Positions 34,161-42,465 of a stretch of DNA of 64,000 nucleotides are shown piece after piece. The notes below the pieces were generated by a model that worked only from the letters and a program-made list of their open reading frames with translations, was not told where the DNA came from and searched no databases. The position numbers were made by a program, and so were the translations under genes. Source of the stretch: Eutreptiella sp. 'Long Island Sound 2002' (Eukaryota > Euglenozoa > Euglenophyceae > Eutreptiales > Eutreptiaceae). Numbering within the stretch: position 1 is the first letter of the stretch; every line of letters starts with the position of its first letter. Location: the NCBI GenBank assembly GCA_964036045.1, contig OZ038380.1, positions 14,033,629 through 14,097,628 of the forward strand, written 5' to 3'.

Positions 34161-37100
34161 ACAGCGCGGGCACAGCGTACGGTGCGCCCCCCTAACCCCC
34201 CCCCCCCCATGTCGTCGGCCCGGCCATGATTCTCACTTCTGGATGGGGGGGGCAGCGGCTAAGGGGGGCCATGTTTCTTCATTCCAGGTTAGGGGGGCTA
34301 GCGACATGCCCTGGGGAGGGCCAACGACTTGCGGCGTCATCAGTTTTTCTGTGGAAACTTTTGTGTAGGCATTTTCCGGGCTTGTGCACGTAATTGGAGC
34401 ATTGTGTAGATGTATCCTTCACACCTTCTACAGCTTTGTGATGCTATTAGAGCCCGTGTTGGCAATTTTTTTTGTTGTTATCAACATTTGTGCCCTTTCA
34501 TCGGTGTGTACTGTGTATACTCCATTGCTTGTAAGTGTGGTAATGTGGTGCTATCCTTGCAGGGTTCTACATTCATGCATTACATGCCCCATCTCACCCA
34601 TGTGTCCTCAACATTTCTTTCCCTCGTTGCACGCAGAAGCATCAAGAGCAAACACAAAAGAAGAGCAACTGCAATGGCATTGGCTGCTTTTAGGCAAAAA
34701 GCCCCGGGGGGGGGGGGGGGGGGGGGGGCATGATTCTCACTTACGAGGGGGGGGGGGCAGCGGCTAGGGGGGCCATGTTTCTTTGTTCTGCAAGGAGGGG
34801 GGGGCAGTGACAGGGGGGGGGGGCAGCGACAGGGGGGGGGGGGTAGAAAGGAATGGTTGTGGTGGAAATGAACAAAAAAGTGTGAAAACGGGTGAAAGAG
34901 GGTGAAAATCCAAATATACGATATCCCCAATACGAAAGAGGCATCAAAATAGCTGTTTTCAAACAACAATGTGTCCCCAACACGGGGACAAAAAATGCGG
35001 AAAATGGGGGGAACTTGGGGAAGACAAGAGGCAAGTTTGCCCGGCGCTCCCGGCACGCTAAAGTACTCTCTCTTTGGCCTGCTGACTGTCTTCAGAAAAC
35101 CGCATGCTGTCTGGCTGCAGCTGTAGATGTCGTTGGAGGTCGCATACACCGGTATGGGATGGGGAGCAAAATGGCCATGTGTGACCGTGGTGGTCTGGCT
35201 AAGAAAAAGGAGGAGGTACCTTCTTTCATCAGGTACAAGCAACTTACCATCAATCTGTGCCAATCTCTGAGCGGGTGGGAGGCAAAGCAGCAAATCTCAG
35301 GCCTGTGTACAACCATTCATATCTGACATTAAGGCACCCCCAAAAAGGTTTCTGGACTCTACATCGGCAGCGTATGAAACATCGCCACAGAGGACCTGCA
35401 GCCGGGAGGTTGTGGACAGTTCTGATGAATCCAATACATGGCATTGCACCGCAGCACCACCTCTACCCACTTTACAATCAGTGGATCAGCAAAATTCGTC
35501 ACTCGTCCAGCTGAGCAAACCAAAGATGCACCTTGGAGCTTGGAGTAAACACGGCCGTCTTCTGCGCACCAAGCTATCTGCACTGCAAAAGCTATGTGGC
35601 TTCTGCGTGAGCGCCTGTCCCATGCGACAGCACCAGCCCAAAGAGCCCAGCACATTTTGCTCACTGAACCAGAGTTTGCCCGACGGGGGGTTGTGGACGT
35701 CGGTCCACAGAGCAGGTGAGATGGCGTTGAGTGACATCAGAACTTGGGAGTGTCTCTGATCATCGCTCACCACCGGATTGTGGGGCTCCACAAACCCACA
35801 ACCTTCAATCGGAGGCTTTCAGGAAAGGGAGGCAGCCAACAAGGTAGGGGACATAAACAGGCCGTTCTGCACACCCTTACCTGCCCAAGAGCACAGGCAG
35901 CAACTCACTTCAGGAGCTCATTTTGGACAGATATGAGAGCAAATGACAAAATTTACAAATATGTACAGCAGCAGGTAGGCAAGGGATACGCGCAGAACTT
36001 CTCTTAACCTTCATGCAAGGCATGCACAGCTTGCTTTCCTTTGAGAACGAAGGAGGTTGCGTACACAGACACAATTTCTCACTGCATGTCGGTGGGCCTG
36101 TAGCTCACTATCAGTGTCCTAAACTCTGTTCTAGTGTTGACGCGCAGACATATATACCGCACACTGTCCTGACTGACTGCCGCGTGCATTGCGCAACGCT
36201 TGGAGGCCACTGCCAGTACACGGGCGGCCACCTTCCGAGTCAGGATTTCGTCTCAGGGGCATGGAGGTCCCTGCCTGCTCACCAGTCGGTGGTGGTGGCA
36301 ACACGCAGCCTTTCGGTGGGCCAACCCGTGCACCGGGCGGCCATCGCTGAAGGCACAGAACGGAATTTGGCCACTTGACTCAGCCGCCGGGGACCGGTGA
36401 CCGTGGTCCAACCTCAGGGGCATGCGGATGAATCGCTCGCCCCTCAAATTTTTCCTGTTGACAGCGACTGCGCTGCTATATACACATCTCAACCAATGCC
36501 TTGATGACATTTATTGACCCACTTGCAGCCGCAGCCACTTATCAGGCGTCGTCTCGGACTGTCCTCGCTGTCGCTCCCCCCTGCACTCCAACTATCATAG
36601 CTCATGCTTGCGCCATCATGGTCCTTGTCATCCCGGATGTCCCCTTCAATCTGAACCCCACTGCTTACACGCTAGCCTGCCATTTCCTACAGACACAGCA
36701 GGTGGTGGATTGACAATTTAAGGTAGATTTGTAGGATCAATCAACAAGTTTTTCCGATGCCTATGTGCGTCATGTATGAAGCTGACCAAAGTACTGCTGA
36801 TCCTGATTGAATTCAAATGGGAACATTGATATACGCAGCAGAGGTAGGGTCCCTGACCCGCATGTACCACACATGTGACGGAGGCTGTGCGGCCCAGCTC
36901 TGATATATATTTGCCGGATTTCTCAAAAACTCAACACAGGTGCGCCGGGTCCCCCCAAAAAACATGTGATATGACTCAACCTGCAAACTGGCGCAAAGTG
37001 AATTTTCTTTTCTATCACGTTTGACTCTGCGGACCTCATGCAATCATAATACTACTACTGTTTGGGCCCTGGGGTATCTCCCGGAGCGGACCACAGGTTT

Positions 37101-37341
37101 TCAAGTTATCACCAAGGCATCCAGGCAAAGCTGCCTTTGGTGAGTACAGCTTTGTTTGGTTTTATCCAGGGCACCTTCGGCCAGCGGTTCTCCTGATCAA
37201 CCAGACACTTGTCTTGTCGCTTTTGTTTGTGATACCGTTTGCTGAGCAGCGCCGAGAACAGTTGCGACCTGATGTTGTTGGTAGGACCTACCCATGGGCT
37301 GAATGATGATGGATGATGGATTGAGGGATGCCTTTCAAAAT
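34161..37341. other. intergenic, no supported gene
   Basis: 34196-34208 and 34705-34850 carry repeated long C/G runs interleaved with GCAGCG(G/A)C boxes. 35037-35062 has the CCCGGCGCTCCCGGCACGCTA motif also seen near the 48-kb transposase. 35100-37300 is unique sequence with short frames; none shows a known domain. Confidence 0.5.
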
Positions 37342-37458
37342 AGTTTTGTGGTTACGGTAGTCCCCCCCCCCTCCCCAAAGAAAACAGTGATCTCGTCCCA
37401 TCACATAAGACAAAAGCTGTCACCCACATCCCACGACAGCAGCAAGAACCAACTCAGA
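37342..37458. repeat. split direct repeat A1
   Basis: 117 bp, identical by eye to 37728-37844. Starts AGTTTTGTGGTTACGGTAG and ends AACCAACTCAGA. Confidence 0.95.
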
Positions 37459-37564
37459 GTGAGCATGATGGAGCCAGGCTGCTGGCTCAGCGCCATGGCA
37501 GCTGGTGCCACTTTGTCGGCGCCGAGTAGTACAGAACTGGGGCAAGAGTGCATGCGTGCGGGCT

Positions 37565-37732
37565 GAATGCGCTGCTGACTGGCAGCAGGAAAACAGAACA
37601 TCAACTAAGACAGAGAACGGGGTTGCCTGGGATCATCCCCTCGGTGGTGTTCTGACCCACCCCTCCACCACACAGGTGTCCTGATCCTGTCACACTGCCT
37701 CAAAACTTCAGTTATTTGCATAACTTCAGTTT
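37565..37732. repeat. split direct repeat B1
   Basis: 168 bp, identical by eye to 42298-42465. Starts GAATGCGCTGCTGACTGG and ends ATAACTTCAGTTT. Its last 5 bp (AGTTT) are the first 5 bp of A2. Confidence 0.95.
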
Positions 37733-37844
37733 TGTGGTTACGGTAGTCCCCCCCCCCTCCCCAAAGAAAACAGTGATCTCGTCCCATCACATAAGACAAA
37801 AGCTGTCACCCACATCCCACGACAGCAGCAAGAACCAACTCAGA
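37728..37844. repeat. split direct repeat A2
   Basis: Internal copy of repeat A, fused to B1 by the shared AGTTT; this is the internal junction used as template in circular-intermediate models. Confidence 0.95.
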
Positions 37845-37938
37845 AATGGTAAAAAACAAAATGTTAACACAACACCTCCAAGTCAGAATCAGGGCACGGA
37901 TCTGGGCGAACTCAACAGTAAGCGCGCCGTACAGAAAA

Positions 37939-40900
37939 TCAATGTGGGGCACGGTCTCTATCGGCAACATGGCCCCACGACACGTGGGAGCCAAGCTTAT
38001 AATACAACCGTTCTCTGGCATGAGCTTGCAAAACTACAGATTGGGGGGACCAAGAATAACAGGCCCTGCTGACAGGATCAGCAGGGTTGAGAGCAGATTC
38101 TACATAATAGAGGTGAATCACAGCGCCCATCCAACGGATTTTGTGTGCCAACCTACGGAGTATGCGCTGCTGAGGACAAAGGTCAGCATGCGCTCGTCCC
38201 CAAACGAGTTGCCCAATGGCCCCCATGTTATCGAGAATCAACTCAACATGAGGCTGGTCTATACCGCGAACCAAATCAAGGGCCGCCAGGGCCCCAAATA
38301 ACTCGGCGGACTGTTGATTGTCCACCCAGACTGGGGCACGACGTATGGTGGGCCCGGCCCTGGTCCAGAGCCCCACCATATATCTACCTGGAAATTGGGG
38401 ATCAGGTGCAGCATCAGCAAAAACACGGATCGGGGGGGTGGTAGAGGACAAAGCTGGCTCCCACCCTCGAAAAGAAGCTGCAATTGCCTCCAGCAAAGAG
38501 CGGACCACAGAAAAGGGGGTGCGGTGTGAGGACATAGGTCCATGACGCAGCCATTGACGCGGCCCAGCAAGAAAGGCGCCCACAGATGCTCCAGGTCGCC
38601 CCAACCAAACGATTTTTCCCAAAAGTCGTTGGAGGGATTTAAAGCGATATGGGCGAAGGGCCACGGTCAGCCAGCGGCTGACCACGTCAGCCACAAATGC
38701 TACAGAGGGTGCTATCCGGGGCCCGGAAAGATTAAGGGCTTTGCCCATCCACGTGACGTTCTTGGAAGGAGTAAAGTCACTTTTAGGACTGATCAAGTAC
38801 CCTTGTTGTTGCAACACATGAGCCGCAGACTGAGCCATGGACTGTACATCATCCCGGGGACCGACAAACAAAATATCATCCAAATACTGGATGATCAGAA
38901 CCGAGGACGGGGGGAGTGTCTCCAAAACGCGTGCGATTAGGTGTTGAACAAGCCCGGGGGCTTGATGCCACCCGAATGGTACCCTGACAAAGGCGTACCT
39001 GTCAGTGGCCGCCGCCACGCGTATACAGTTCAGCATGTCAGGCGGCAAATGTATAGACCAATAACAGTTTCGCAAATCAATCTTACAGGCGTACACATCA
39101 CTGCAAATGGATCTAAGAGAGGCCGCAAGACCCTCCAATGTAGGCAACCGAAACCTGCGGGCCTTAGAGGCGCAAGAGCGATTAAAATTGACCATATTTA
39201 CAATCAAGGCAGCCTTTTCCGCCGATTTATATTTTACAAACACCTGGGCATTCGCTGGCTCATCCGTCGGGGCAAGAAGCCCGTCGTGAAAAGGGGCACG
39301 CAGCATAGCTCTCGCCTTAGGGCAATGTGTTGGCGGGCACTGCGGCGCCGAGCTGCCAGCTAAAGCAAACTGTGGATCTGCCCAGAGATCCCACAAATCA
39401 CGGGGAACACGAACAGACCCCGCAGGACCAATGCCCTTACGGGCAACATCAATAGAAACATGGTCACGGGAGCCCAGGATAGGGGAGGAGGCAGAATCAG
39501 GCGGGCCTGCAGTGGCCAAATGGTGTAAAACAGACTCAGCCAAATCCGCGTCTCGCGCAATGGTCTGACGCATAGACGCCGGCCTATCATACACCCATTT
39601 GCAGACCTCTGACCACCAGAGGTGGACAAGATCACGCGTTTGCGGCAAAGGGACACGTTTATGAGAAGAAAACAGGGCAGCAAATTCATCAAGATGTTGA
39701 TGCCAAGCGACGCCGCACTGAGCGCAAGTCTCCGGACGGGTGGGCTCCCGAAGGGCTACGTGAACGGAGCGCCGCACGTGCTCGGGTGCCGGCAAAGTGC
39801 TGTGTGGCGACACTGGGGCCTGTGCGGGCTTGAGCCGCGCCCGAAGTTTGCACCGGGGTTTGACGGGTACGCGGAACCGTCGACGAAGTCCGGTCTTGCG
39901 ATCCACTGACCCCGACAGAAGCATGTCGCCTGGCTGACTGGGGCGGCCGGCTGTCAGAGGGGGTGCATACTCGACGAACCGGGCGAGTGGTCCCCAATAA
40001 CCGGGAGCGGGGTCGTGGGACAGGGGGCCTGGGGGCTTCATCGCTGTCGTCCCCGTCCATGGCGACGGGCGGGCATTCTGCGAGGGTACCCTGGACCAGG
40101 GCCAGCAGGTTTTCCGGCCATAATTGGAACGCCGCCGTAGGACGTAATTCCACCCGTCGGGTTCCACACGGCCACGGCAAATCGATGGGGAATTTGACGT
40201 TCCATGCCAATGGTGGACTGCTGTAGTACCGGGCTTGTCGCTCAGTGAGCCATCGACCCCAGACGGCAATGACGGTGAGGGCAGCGCCCGCCCATGCAAG
40301 AAGGGTGGCTCCCATGCGGCGCCAGGAGTGCCAGCCGGCTTCATGCGCCCCCGTACCCCAGAGCTGGGCGCGCATGGTAGACTGGAGGATTGCTGTACCC
40401 GCGGCAACGGGCAGGAAGTCTGGGCGGCCGGCAATCGCTGGTGAGGAGACAAGACGCTTCCTCCAAGCCGCGCCCCAAGCTCCCATGGGCGCAGTGATCC
40501 AGCGGTTAGCGCCCTTGGAATGGTAGAATGACAGGCGTCGCTCAGTGCATAAGTCGGATTTCCTGATGGAGGCAACCTCGCCGACGCGCAGTAAGTGGCA
40601 GACTGACAGAACTGCGAGTCCAAGGGTAACAAAGGCGAGGTCGGTGTCGACATGTGCTGCCATATGGGCCAGCATGGCAGGGGTGCCCCACACGGGGGAC
40701 GGTGCGGGGTGTTCGTAAATACGGTCGGCTCCCGCAGACATGGCCCAGTGGATGGGGGAAACAGTGGGGGGGATGAGGGTGATCTTCTCGCATAGTCGGA
40801 CCGCACTAAGTAATCCGCGAATGGTGACTGATTTGCGGCCCTGTGCTGCGAGGAGTCGAATGTGTTGTGCCAGCACCTGGGCTCTGGTGAATTCAGGGTA

Positions 40901-41295
40901 TTTAGTCGCTGTGACAGAAAGACCTCTGAGCAGCCCTGCCCAAGAATCAACGGTGCTGGGTGCCCAACGTCCCAAGGCAAGGGCCTGATCCGAGGCATAG
41001 GGGTCCCGAGCCCGAGCGTCAAGCAGTCTGGTGCTGAGAAAGCGGAGCTCATCAGCAGTGCCCCCGGATTGAGCGCCGGGTTGTACCACACCCCCGGGGG
41101 CAGTTCGGGGTGTGGAAGCGGGGCGTTCATCACCCACACGGGGGCCCCGGATCGCCATGGGGCCCGGTAGACAGGGAGCGAACAGATCCAGGGGAAGTGG
41201 GTGCCGCAGGCTGAGCCCCTGGCGGGGCAGCAGGATTCGGGTCGGGCGGGGGGCAGCCTTGCCAGCTCCAGTGCATTTTTGAGCACCGGCTGCAT
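37939..41295 (-). CDS. retrotransposon reverse transcriptase / RNase H ORF
   Basis: An open frame of 1118 residues from an ATG at 41295. The first 450 or so residues overlap the recombinase frame and look low-complexity. A conserved Cys/His patch, CAQCGVAWHQHLDEFAALF, comes next. The RT follows: KIDLRNCYWSIHLP (motif A Asp), FGWHQAPGLVQHLI (motif B) and YLDDILFVG (motif C, 38861-38890). RNase H then shows VFADAAPDP, NQQSAELFGALAAL and LILDNMGAIG, with a final NPADPVSR. The catalytic Asp/Glu residues appear intact, so the enzyme could be active. No methyltransferase domain was seen after RNase H. Confidence 0.88.
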   Translation of the reverse strand: MQPVLKNALELARLPPARPESCCPARGSACGTHFPWICSLPVYRAPWRSGAPVWVMNAPLPHPELPPGVWYNPALNPGALLMSSAFSAPDCLTLGLGTPMPRIRPLPWDVGHPAPLILGQGCSEVFLSQRLNTLNSPEPRCWHNTFDSSQHRAANQSPFADYLVRSDYARRSPSSPPLFPPSTGPCLREPTVFTNTPHRPPCGAPLPCWPIWQHMSTPTSPLLPLDSQFCQSATYCASARLPPSGNPTYALSDACHSTIPRALTAGSLRPWELGARLGGSVLSPHQRLPAAQTSCPLPRVQQSSSLPCAPSSGVRGRMKPAGTPGAAWEPPFLHGRALPSPSLPSGVDGSLSDKPGTTAVHHWHGTSNSPSICRGRVEPDGWNYVLRRRSNYGRKTCWPWSRVPSQNARPSPWTGTTAMKPPGPLSHDPAPGYWGPLARFVEYAPPLTAGRPSQPGDMLLSGSVDRKTGLRRRFRVPVKPRCKLRARLKPAQAPVSPHSTLPAPEHVRRSVHVALREPTRPETCAQCGVAWHQHLDEFAALFSSHKRVPLPQTRDLVHLWWSEVCKWVYDRPASMRQTIARDADLAESVLHHLATAGPPDSASSPILGSRDHVSIDVARKGIGPAGSVRVPRDLWDLWADPQFALAGSSAPQCPPTHCPKARAMLRAPFHDGLLAPTDEPANAQVFVKYKSAEKAALIVNMVNFNRSCASKARRFRLPTLEGLAASLRSICSDVYACKIDLRNCYWSIHLPPDMLNCIRVAAATDRYAFVRVPFGWHQAPGLVQHLIARVLETLPPSSVLIIQYLDDILFVGPRDDVQSMAQSAAHVLQQQGYLISPKSDFTPSKNVTWMGKALNLSGPRIAPSVAFVADVVSRWLTVALRPYRFKSLQRLLGKIVWLGRPGASVGAFLAGPRQWLRHGPMSSHRTPFSVVRSLLEAIAASFRGWEPALSSTTPPIRVFADAAPDPQFPGRYMVGLWTRAGPTIRRAPVWVDNQQSAELFGALAALDLVRGIDQPHVELILDNMGAIGQLVWGRAHADLCPQQRILRRLAHKIRWMGAVIHLYYVESALNPADPVSRACYSWSPQSVVLQAHARERLYYKLGSHVSWGHVADRDRAPH

Positions 41296-41749
41296 GGGTA
41301 TGGCGGGGGTCCCGACGCATCATAGGTTCGTCCGGTCGAATAAGCTGTATAGAGCGTTTGGGACCCAATCTGCGTGAACCCTCCACGTCGAGTCGGAGTG
41401 GGAACTGGCAACGGGGCAGACTGAGACAGAGAGGGGCCGGCAGTAGACGGTGCCTGAGACGCGAAAGTGGGGGCAGGCGGGGGCTGAGAAGGGTGCGACA
41501 CCGGGGCAGCCGTCGCACAGTCCCGCGCCCAATGACCATGAAGCCCGCATCGGAAACATGGACCCGGCGGGCCACTAGGCGGTACAAACGACCCAGGGAC
41601 CGCCGTGGATCGCCCTGGGCTTGCGTGGGACTGACTCTCCGCCGTACGATACAGTGCGCGCCATACATCACGGGCCAACGTCTGTCCCGCACGCGCCAGG
41701 ACAGCCGGGTCAGACTTAATGAAGCGCAGCAAGGCCTGAGAAACGTCAC
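39689..41749 (-). CDS. retrotransposon tyrosine recombinase
   Basis: The minus frame holds a tyrosine recombinase between residues about 235 and 515. The N-terminal SAM-like part starts RWAPSTVDSWAGLLRG. The catalytic Arg lies in HLLRVGEVASI (codon 40586-40588), then HSWRRMGATLLAWAG supplies His and Arg, a GRW motif follows, and the nucleophile Tyr is in ARYYS (about 40223-40228). The true start is unclear: the frame opens at 41749 with a GTG, and an ATG appears about 27 codons later. The frame overlaps gag (to 41130) and RT (from 41295), so it may be reached by frameshift or reinitiation. A Ser/Arg-rich tail extends to 39689. Confidence 0.85.
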   Translation of the reverse strand: MTFLRPCCASLSLTRLSWRVRDRRWPVMYGAHCIVRRRVSPTQAQGDPRRSLGRLYRLVARRVHVSDAGFMVIGRGTVRRLPRCRTLLSPRLPPLSRLRHRLLPAPLCLSLPRCQFPLRLDVEGSRRLGPKRSIQLIRPDEPMMRRDPRHTHAAGAQKCTGAGKAAPRPTRILLPRQGLSLRHPLPLDLFAPCLPGPMAIRGPRVGDERPASTPRTAPGGVVQPGAQSGGTADELRFLSTRLLDARARDPYASDQALALGRWAPSTVDSWAGLLRGLSVTATKYPEFTRAQVLAQHIRLLAAQGRKSVTIRGLLSAVRLCEKITLIPPTVSPIHWAMSAGADRIYEHPAPSPVWGTPAMLAHMAAHVDTDLAFVTLGLAVLSVCHLLRVGEVASIRKSDLCTERRLSFYHSKGANRWITAPMGAWGAAWRKRLVSSPAIAGRPDFLPVAAGTAILQSTMRAQLWGTGAHEAGWHSWRRMGATLLAWAGAALTVIAVWGRWLTERQARYYSSPPLAWNVKFPIDLPWPCGTRRVELRPTAAFQLWPENLLALVQGTLAECPPVAMDGDDSDEAPRPPVPRPRSRLLGTTRPVRRVCTPSDSRPPQSARRHASVGVSGSQDRTSSTVPRTRQTPVQTSGAAQARTGPSVATQHFAGTRARAALRSRSPSGAHPSGDLRSVRRRLASTS

Positions 41750-42260
41750 GTTGCCATACCCAAGGTAACTTGGAGTCCACCAGCTTCAGCAAGGCAGCGT
41801 GGTCAAGCATGGGCACCGTAGGCCCACGGAGCTCCTGCAGACGGGCCTCGCACTCATCGATTTGCTGCTGCAGCGAAGCCTCCGTAGCAGGGGCGTCAGT
41901 ATGCTGTGAGGCTGCCGGCGACTCTCTCGGACGCTCAGTCCAATCGCCAGCGGTAACATCCAAAAAATAGTCAGTGGCAGTTTCGAAGAGAGCGAGCAGG
42001 AGTAATGCTTCATGCTGCTCAAGATCAGGGGCTGCCCATTTCGTAAGCAGATCAACACCCAGAAGGTCGAGACCATCCAATAGAAGTCGGGCATGAAAAC
42101 GGGCAGCAATAGCACCCCTCTCCTCAGCTGAGAGGAACGCCACAGCAGAAGTAGACGGCCCATCGCGCCATTGCCTCCAGCGTTCATAAGGCACTGTGTC
42201 CGCTGGGGGCATGTCAGAGTCGACGGCGAATAGAATCTTCCGCTTTTTGGGATCCGGCAT
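41130..42260 (-). CDS. retrotransposon Gag-like protein with CCHC knuckle
   Basis: Starts MPDPKKRKILFAVDSD at the ATG 42260, just inside repeat B2. It has a helical N-terminal half and a coiled segment (SLQQQIDECEARLQELRG). One zinc knuckle of the CX2CX4HX4C type (CFRCGLHGHWARDC) is near residue 240, followed by a Pro/Ser-rich tail with an extra Cys pair (CSRCSKMHW). It is likely the nucleic-acid-binding Gag of the element. Confidence 0.85.
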   Translation of the reverse strand: MPDPKKRKILFAVDSDMPPADTVPYERWRQWRDGPSTSAVAFLSAEERGAIAARFHARLLLDGLDLLGVDLLTKWAAPDLEQHEALLLLALFETATDYFLDVTAGDWTERPRESPAASQHTDAPATEASLQQQIDECEARLQELRGPTVPMLDHAALLKLVDSKLPWVWQRDVSQALLRFIKSDPAVLARAGQTLARDVWRALYRTAESQSHASPGRSTAVPGSFVPPSGPPGPCFRCGLHGHWARDCATAAPVSHPSQPPPAPTFASQAPSTAGPSLSQSAPLPVPTPTRRGGFTQIGSQTLYTAYSTGRTYDASGPPPYPCSRCSKMHWSWQGCPPPDPNPAAPPGAQPAAPTSPGSVRSLSTGPHGDPGPPCG

Positions 42261-42297
42261 TGTCAAAAGGAATGGACGAGGAAAGCGAAGACAAACA

Positions 42298-42465
42298 GAA
42301 TGCGCTGCTGACTGGCAGCAGGAAAACAGAACATCAACTAAGACAGAGAACGGGGTTGCCTGGGATCATCCCCTCGGTGGTGTTCTGACCCACCCCTCCA
42401 CCACACAGGTGTCCTGATCCTGTCACACTGCCTCAAAACTTCAGTTATTTGCATAACTTCAGTTT
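42298..42465. repeat. split direct repeat B2
   Basis: Terminal copy of repeat B, lying 5' of the gag start on the minus strand. Confidence 0.95.

Larger units (their letters stand above)
37342..42465 (-). mobile_element. complete tyrosine-recombinase retrotransposon (DIRS order, split direct repeats)
   Basis: A 5124-bp element on the minus strand. Repeat A (117 bp) is at 37342-37458 and 37728-37844; repeat B (168 bp) is at 37565-37732 and 42298-42465. Reading the minus strand gives B, coding region, A then B sharing AGTTT, a 106-bp spacer, A. This is the split-direct-repeat layout of PAT/Ngaro/Kangaroo-type elements. Repeat pairs are identical by eye, so insertion is recent. It encodes Gag with a zinc knuckle, a tyrosine recombinase and an RT with RNase H. 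No DDE integrase and no long terminal repeats are present, and no target duplication is seen, as expected for this order. Confidence 0.9.

Noticed and set aside
35359-35791. Minus frames of about 100 residues with several Cys/Trp
   Set aside because: No recognised family, no splice-consistent neighbours, and both strands are equally open.
40488-40512. A-box-like GTGATCCAGCGGTTAGCGCC on the plus strand
   Set aside because: It is the antisense of the recombinase coding sequence; no B box follows.
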